The notes under the pieces are model-generated. The model made no database searches. It was not told where the DNA came from and worked only from the letters and a program-made list of their open reading frames with translations. Below are positions 57,986-64,000 of a DNA stretch of 64,000 nucleotides, in pieces; position 1 is the stretch's first letter, and each line of letters opens with the position of its first letter. The DNA comes from Athripsodes cinereus (taxonomy: Eukaryota > Arthropoda > Insecta > Trichoptera > Leptoceridae): positions 23,624,951 to 23,688,950 of the forward strand of contig OX388311.1 of NCBI GenBank assembly GCA_947579605.1. Reading direction: 5' to 3'. The position numbers and the translations under genes are program-made.

Positions 57986-58687
57986 AGTGAAATAAGATAC
58001 AGAGACAAACAGTATTTATAGGATTTGAACAAAAGAATGTTGGGAGAAGCCCGTGTTGATAAGAAAGTAATTCTAATTCATTGATAAAAAACTATTGGAA
58101 AGTTTATCATGTGTTTATCTATGAATTATTTAACTATGATTTACATCAATTTGAGATGCCAAATACACTCAAAGCATGACATGATAAGAATTTCGCTTTT
58201 ATTTAAAATGCGCAGCGTGCAATAGTTATTGGGCCAAGTTTGAAGAAGATTACAATGTTGGGAGATTGAGAGAACGGTATCGAATGTAAATCACATATAC
58301 TGTGAAAAGGTCTGGTGAATAATTCTATGACCAATTCAATAGTCTGACATATACCAAGATACATAACCAATATATTTTGGCTTGCGGATAAAATTAAGTG
58401 TTACAAATTTGGTCATTTTTGTATACACACCATAAGAGCGACTTTTATGGTTAAAGGCCCCTGAGTATATGAAAACGCAGAGGCTTTTTTTTAACCTTTT
58501 TACACCATATAGATACTTAAAATAGATAGAAATAACAGTAGTTATTGTGGGACGTTTTCAGCGATTTGATTTACAAACATCATATAAAAAAAAAACTGAT
58601 AATTAAGTTTTAATTCCATACGAATATGAACGAAAATATTCAAAGAATGTCTGCGAAAATCACACATACTGTGTAAGTGTGCAAACA

Positions 58688-58857
58688 CAAAGAAAGCAGG
58701 TTGCCAGCGCCGATAAGTGCCGGTAAGCGCCGGCAAAGTAAATCGCAATCGGTGTTCCTGCTTTTACTATGTTCGTGTCCATTGAAATGCATGTAAACAT
58801 TCTCGGCGCCGCGGTAGACGCAGGCATCTGAAAGCAGGTAACCCGCTTTCTTTATTT
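58688..58857. repeat. GC-rich inverted-repeat element
   Basis: 'aaagaaagcaggttgcc' opposes 'ggtaacccgctttcttt'. The interior has repeated 'gcgccggcaa'-like words and is much richer in GC than its surroundings. Confidence 0.6.
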
Positions 58858-59375
58858 TAGCACCCTAATCAAATTAATCAGATTCTCTATGGCATTAGAT
58901 ATAGTAAGTTGTATATTCAATAAATCTTAGTTAATTCTTTTTCATGTATGTATTTTGAATATATTTTTATCACGTGACTGAAGATGTTCTTCATAAAAAA
59001 GTGCTCATAATAATTCAGGAAGCTTTTGTTTTGAATTTGGAAAGAAATTAATGTGAAGGGCCTTATTGAATTTTTATTAACCATCAACCATAATTCGCGT
59101 AACACCACTGTTTATAGTGTAATCTTCCGCACGTTGTATTTCATACACAACATAGGTACGCACTTGTAATACTTACTATGAAATGATTGTATTATATTAA
59201 TGATGCTTACATATTATCTCATTTGATTGTTTCATATTGCGTCAATTACAACGGGTCATTCTTTACACAGAGCCAAAGTAGAAAACTACCTATAAGTAAA
59301 CAAAATGCATGCAAACAATTTATCAAGTATTCTACATAGTATAAAAAAGCTTGTTTTCTTCAGTGATGATTTATA

Positions 59376-59575
59376 AAAGGCAGGTGTTCGAAAAAATGAA
59401 GACATTTGACATCTTAAATTCAGCGATGAGGCTTGCCACCCATCCTGAATGTCTTGATTTTATATTGGCACGAAGAGGACAGTTTGCATGTTTCTTACAT
59501 GCAGCTGATCTGCTGGCTACCCCACTTGTGGGATATGCCGTGATGGTATAGTAGTAGTAGTATAGTAGTAGTAGT
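59376..59575 (+). mobile_element. (TAG)n-tailed SINE (family 2), 5' truncated
   Basis: Begins at 'aaaggcaggtgttcg', lacking the first ~55 bases of the family, and ends in TAG repeats. Target duplication ATGATTTATA at 59366-59375 and 59576-59585. Confidence 0.87.
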
Positions 59576-59585
59576 ATGATTTATA

Positions 59586-61317
59586 ATATTGAATCGTTGT
59601 TTTACTTCTTTACGTTATGATCATGTTTTTTTTATCGTGGATTGTAGGTTAGGTTCGGTCTGATGTTATTATATGCTACAGTATTGTGTACGAAAAATTC
59701 AAATAATTAATTTTGCATTCATGCAATTGACTAACATTAAACGAATTATCATTTCGTAGGTTAGGAACTATATAATAACATTGATATCTAAACATAATTA
59801 ATAAATTGTATTTGGATACGTTCAGCTCATCTAAAATTTTACCGGCTTCGATCGTTGATGTGAATTAAATTTCCGAAAATAAAAATAAACCACAAGTCGA
59901 AATCTAGATCACGTATAATTTTTCTGTTTCACTATATCATTATTAGGTATTCCATATACATAGAACTATCACACATCATAAAATGATAGGACTACAATTG
60001 CATGAGTTATGATTATATATTAAATTAATTTTATGTAATCATGGTGGACAATAAATCAATGAGTGGATATTGTTACAGTTTATTTCTACGCTTGATTTTA
60101 GTAAAAAAAATGCAGTATAATCTTAAATGGTATGGTTTAAGATACTTATACCTATAATAATATGTAATGTCCATTACGTGCCTTTGAAATACAATGTAAA
60201 CATTATTCATGGTTACCTACATATTATTATATTAGAAAAAGGTACCATGTATCATGCGAAAAATCTATTTAATATGTAGGTATAGTATTTTTCTCACGAC
60301 AGTATATAATCAGCATCCTGATTAGATAGACAAATTGATAACATTGAAATGATAATGCTACGGAAACACTTCCTTACTAAGTAAATAACTGCACTAAAAA
60401 TAATGATAACACAAAAATAATTACTTACATCCATCCTCCAAAAACGAATTGATTTCGCGTGTTGTTTGACTTTGTTGAAAATCTATTTCACTATTTATTA
60501 TTCAAGGTTTTCATTAGATACACACACACATACATAAATCACTCACGTAACTATGTCTGATTGTTTAAAACTTCAAAGTAACTTTATTGTTATCCGACCT
60601 TTAAAACGACAAACCTGATGACATCTTTTAAATCCAAATAAAACGCTGTCACCATAATTATATTGTTATCTCGATATTGCGCAATAGTTTGTTGAACACA
60701 AGACGTTTTGATATGTAAATACCTATATGTAAGTAAATACATATCGTGGATATAAAACAATGATATGTTTACCTACTTGAATGTAGGTTTACTGGCGTTA
60801 TGCCTGCATAACTAATTAATTATTATTGTTTGTCAAATTAACAATTCAGAATGCATTGTTGCTCTAGTGTGTCACATTGTGTAATTGATATTTCAAGTAA
60901 ACATCCTTTGATTAATTCATCAAACAAATTCAAGTCAAGGCTTTATATAGTAGGTACATGCTTATATAGCATTCTTCTGACTTACTTATATCTAAAAAAA
61001 CTGACGGGTATCAACAAATAGATATTAGAAAAAAAATAATGAGACTTCTTTTAGACCTAGAAATAAATGTTTTGATGATAGGTATATTTTTTTAATCCAA
61101 ATCCGGTTCTGTTTTGTCTGCACATAGGATAAGATGCACAGTGAAATAAATACATAGGTAATTCAAATTGGTACAATACTAACCTAGTATTACGACATTA
61201 GAGTAATCGACCCCATTAACAGTGCGGTACCGCATAGTTACGCCCTTAGGCGATAATAAATAACTGGTATCATTTTAACTTACTTTATTCATAGATTGGT
61301 TTAAATAAATCTCAGTA
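59586..61317. other. Intronic AT-rich stretch
   Basis: No feature recognised. Confidence 0.5.
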
Positions 61318-61349
61318 TTGCGATAAACTCGCCCACTATGCATTGTATG

Positions 61350-61548
61350 CAAGGCTACTCTTGACTCAATCTAAATACGATCTTAATCTAGTCTTAATTT
61401 TAATCATACGACGCGCGAAGGGTCTATGGTAAAAAATACCGCACTACCGCTACCGCGAGATTGGCATGTACGTATTTTTTGATTAATAGTCACTTCGCGC
61501 GTTGTACGATTTAGATTTTTAGATTAAGATCGTATTTAGTTTTTAAAA
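61350..61548. mobile_element. CAGGG-type MITE, diverged
   Basis: 'caaggctactcttgactcaa', 'atcatacgacgcgcgaaggg' and the opposing 'cacttcgcgcgttgtacga' show the same structure with many substitutions. Confidence 0.75.
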
Positions 61549-62224
61549 TGTTTCCACTATATAGTTTCTCGTGCTGTTTATCATGTTTTTCTTTTTTTTG
61601 TACCAGCTAATATCTAATTTTGGATCAACAGATAGATAGAAGAAAACAAATGAACAGATAAATTAAATTTTGTCTTCTTATGCAGTTGTTAGGGCAGCGT
61701 TCACTGATATAGCCGCAAAGCATTTTCTTTCATTTAATCAGCTCTATAATACATAACTTTATATACCTATGTACTAACTTAATTGGAACACAAATACTGA
61801 CTGAACATGATTCTTTTGTGTAGGTATAATTCTATGGTCTAACTCAAAGTTAAATCCAGGATGATACAATGGTAAATAAATCGTGCATGAAAAGTCATAA
61901 TTTACCATTGGGTACCTCATGTCAATATTTTTTTTAAATTTATTTATTTTATTTGATTTATTTTATTTAGGTATTTTGTTTATTTTATTTTTGCAACTAC
62001 AGTTAATATAAGTTATATTTCCTCTATTTGTTTCTCAATAAATCAACGCAATAGAAAATAATATAATAAGATTTTAGTTTTAGGTACCTACTTTTTAGTT
62101 TAGGCATTTCAAGGCTAATTTGGGATTATGCTTGTTTTAGTCCTTCAATAATATCCTTCAATTTGTCTATATCTCACTAATGACTACTTTGTCATCTGCG
62201 AAATTAAATTTGTTGTAATGTAGA

Positions 62225-62285
62225 TCAGCGGTCGTCAAATAGCGGCCCTCAGCCTTTAATTCTGCTGCCCGTAAAACAATAATTT
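62225..62285. repeat. Possible hAT end
   Basis: 'cagcggtcgtcaaatagcgg' then CCCTCAG resembles a hAT terminus; no matching second end was found. Confidence 0.4.
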
Positions 62286-62529
62286 CTCGAAAAGTCACCA
62301 GATCACCAATATCTGTGAATCATAATTTTAAAAGTACGGAACCACAACGATTAAATTACGTGATAGCATAAAGTTTCATAAATAATTCAATTTGTTCACT
62401 GTGTCGGTTTTATTTATTTCGAATTCAATTTGTAGTTTCACTTCAAATCTCGTACACCAATACCAATTTTTTTTTAAATTTATACTCTATTTTTTTTTAA
62501 ATATGTACGCATTCTTTATGTTCACATAC

Positions 62530-62702
62530 ATAAGAGGTTCCCAAATTTATTTTTCTCATAGACCACTTTCAAAATTTTGCTGGTATGGATTCGTGGACCC
62601 CCTTTTACAGCTCGTGGACCCCTATTTTTTAGTCACGCCATCGTGGACCTCCGTCGAGTCTCTCGTGGACCCCACCTGGACCACTTTGGGAATCACTTGT
62701 AT
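62530..62702. mobile_element. Decayed hAT-type MITE
   Basis: 'agaggttcccaaatttattt' opposes 'ctggaccactttgggaatca'. Three internal 'cgtggacccc' units lie between. No clean target duplication. Confidence 0.6.
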
Positions 62703-63019
62703 ATAAGTACACAAGTACTTACCTAATTAACGATACTTCATAATTTTGCATAACAATACAATGCGATGATGTTATGAATATTTCATCAACAGAATTCACC
62801 TGTAAGTTGTAAGTAGGTAATTATTTGCATATGAAAACCATCAGAATTCGCTCAGGTCATCGGAATAAAAAAGTAATTTTGCAAGATGAAATATTAGTAC
62901 ATATTTATAGGTAAGTAGGTACCTACGCATCTACTTATAACTTAAAGAACCGAAATACAAAGAAAATGTAACCTTGCCACTATATACAACATAATCTTCT
63001 TCACTCACTTTCATCAGAG

Positions 63020-63230
63020 CAGGGCTACTCTTGACAAAACTAAACACGATCTTAATCTGGTCTTGATCTTGATCATACGACGCACGAAGGGACTATGGTC
63101 AAAAACAGCGCGCTACCGCTAACGCGCGATCGGTTTGCGTGTATTTTTGGCCAATAGTCACTTCGTGCGTCGTATGATCAAGATCAAGACTAGATTAAGA
63201 TCGTGTTTAGTTTTGTCAAGAGTAGCCCTG
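63020..63230. mobile_element. CAGGG-type MITE, 211 bp, next to the second rost exon
   Basis: Near-identical to 38213-38423 but with the centre inverted relative to the arms. It ends about 50 bases upstream of the acceptor of exon 63280. Confidence 0.88.
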
Positions 63231-63279
63231 CTGTAGGGATGTTATTTTAAAAATATATTGATTATTCTATTTTTTACAG

Positions 63280-63399
63280 ATCTCAAACTAGATGGAGAGT
63301 GTATGCCAACACCACATAAAATATACTGGGTCCTCTTCAACACAGCTCTCACAAATGCTCTCTTCATCACTATCTTATACTGGACACTTTTATATACAC
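63280..63399 (+). CDS. rost: Rolling stone-like membrane protein, second coding exon
   Basis: This exon supplies 40 residues once the base carried over from the first exon is added. It starts with a polar DLKLDGEC segment, then 'MPTPHKIYWVLFNTAL', then a hydrophobic span (about the last 25 residues) with 'ITILYWTLLY'. The pattern of a K-x-YW-x-L-x-N motif followed by an IT-x-x-YW membrane helix is what I expect for the third membrane segment of rolling stone proteins. The acceptor is TTTTACAG|AT and the donor is ACAC|GTAAGT, leaving phase 1 again, so more exons must lie right of the window. A 211 bp MITE ends about 50 bases upstream of the acceptor. Confidence 0.8.
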
Positions 63400-63599
63400 G
63401 TAAGTCAAATGCCTATTTTATTAATTTTGTACACCATCAGTTAGGTATATAACTAAATCAACAAATCAATGCATTCTAATAGTGATTTCTTACATTTAAC
63501 AGAAAAATCATTCTCAGTGGTTACCAACCCTTTTCATCGGGCTTTATTTTATTTTTATTTTTGTACGATGCAGTATTTATAAAATAATTATCTTTTAAA

Positions 63600-63695
63600 T
63601 TTGTCGATTTTTGATACCTTTATTCCGTGTTTTTACATGTAGTTGGTCCGCTAGCTACTCCACAAATGAACTAAATACCGTGATGGTATAGATAG
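63600..63695 (+). mobile_element. SINE family 2, old 3' piece
   Basis: 'acatgtagttggtccgctag' and 'taccgtgatggtatagatag' match the family end. It lies about 200 bp after the second rost exon. Confidence 0.6.
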
Positions 63696-64000
63696 AAGCA
63701 AATTATTTGCAATATATAACATTTCAAAACTAATAGATTCCTACCACGCAATTTGACCAACCGTATTTTCTCATTCAGCACATACATATTATATATTATT
63801 ATGCTGATATTAGAGGTCACATCTACAATGTAAAAAAAAAACTAAATTATTTATACGTATATTTGTTCATTATTTATTTATTTATTTTATTCTTCTTGCA
63901 CATCATCATTCATATAACAAATGTGATGATGTACACATTACACAGTATGAAGATTTTATACATTGTTAAGTCTTGCAATAGAAAAAAATCTCTCATTTGT

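Larger units (their letters stand above)
35030..63279 (+). other. rost: Putative 28.25 kb intron of the rost-like gene
   Basis: It opens with GTAAGT (35030) and closes with a T-rich tract ending TTTTTTACAG (63279). Exons on either side share phase 1 and join to give a continuous family-like protein without a stop. Most recognisable content is mobile: MITEs, SINEs, LINE 3' ends, three larger LINE RT fragments and a long palindrome. An additional short exon inside cannot be excluded by eye; the GC-richer block near 36832 is the one place with an acceptor-like sequence before an open frame. Confidence 0.7.

Overview
This is a repeat-dense, AT-rich stretch of an animal nuclear genome, most likely an insect and probably a moth or butterfly. 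The evidence is the mix of mobile elements (mariner, piggyBac, hAT, RTE-like and EEP-type LINEs, a gypsy-type LTR element with a tRNA-Ser-like primer site, Penelope-like elements, two SINE families), the recurrent 'taggtacctacc' texture, and a rolling-stone-type membrane protein gene. The order is an inference; no single marker proves it.

Host genes. Only one host gene can be supported. It lies on the + strand and resembles the insect rolling stone (rost) family of multi-pass membrane proteins. A first coding exon (34702-35029) and a second (63280-63399) are joined, in matching phase, by a putative 28.25 kb intron that makes up nearly half the window. The gene continues past the right edge. 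The left 34.5 kb holds no host gene that I can defend.

Layout. 1-4634: old SINE pieces and a hammerhead-like motif. 4635-5922: a dead mariner between TA duplications. 9653-13850: a nest of insertions, with a hammerhead/Penelope-type repeat interrupted by a hAT MITE, which is interrupted by an EEP/RT LINE, which itself holds a piece of a second LINE. 14696-15727: a piggyBac derivative between TTAA sites. 16010-16395: LINE fragments on both strands. 18782-24142: a 2.7 kb near-identical tandem duplication whose copies differ by a 67 bp block carrying a perfect palindrome. 25035-27750: a young LTR retrotransposon with one 761-codon frame that runs gag-protease-integrase and lacks reverse transcriptase and RNase H. 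28534-29109: a Penelope-like remnant with a GIY-YIG nuclease frame and a hammerhead motif. 30772-33179: two well-preserved SINEs with target duplications. 35030-63279: the rost intron, filled with MITEs, LINE tails, a 209 bp near-perfect palindrome carrying hammerhead-like motifs on both strands, and three larger LINE RT fragments.

The most notable items are the in-frame RT-less LTR element, the set of related hammerhead-like motifs with tiny palindromic helix III, the four-level nest, and the tandem duplication with its palindrome-associated length difference. No CRISPR, rRNA or functional tRNA gene was seen.
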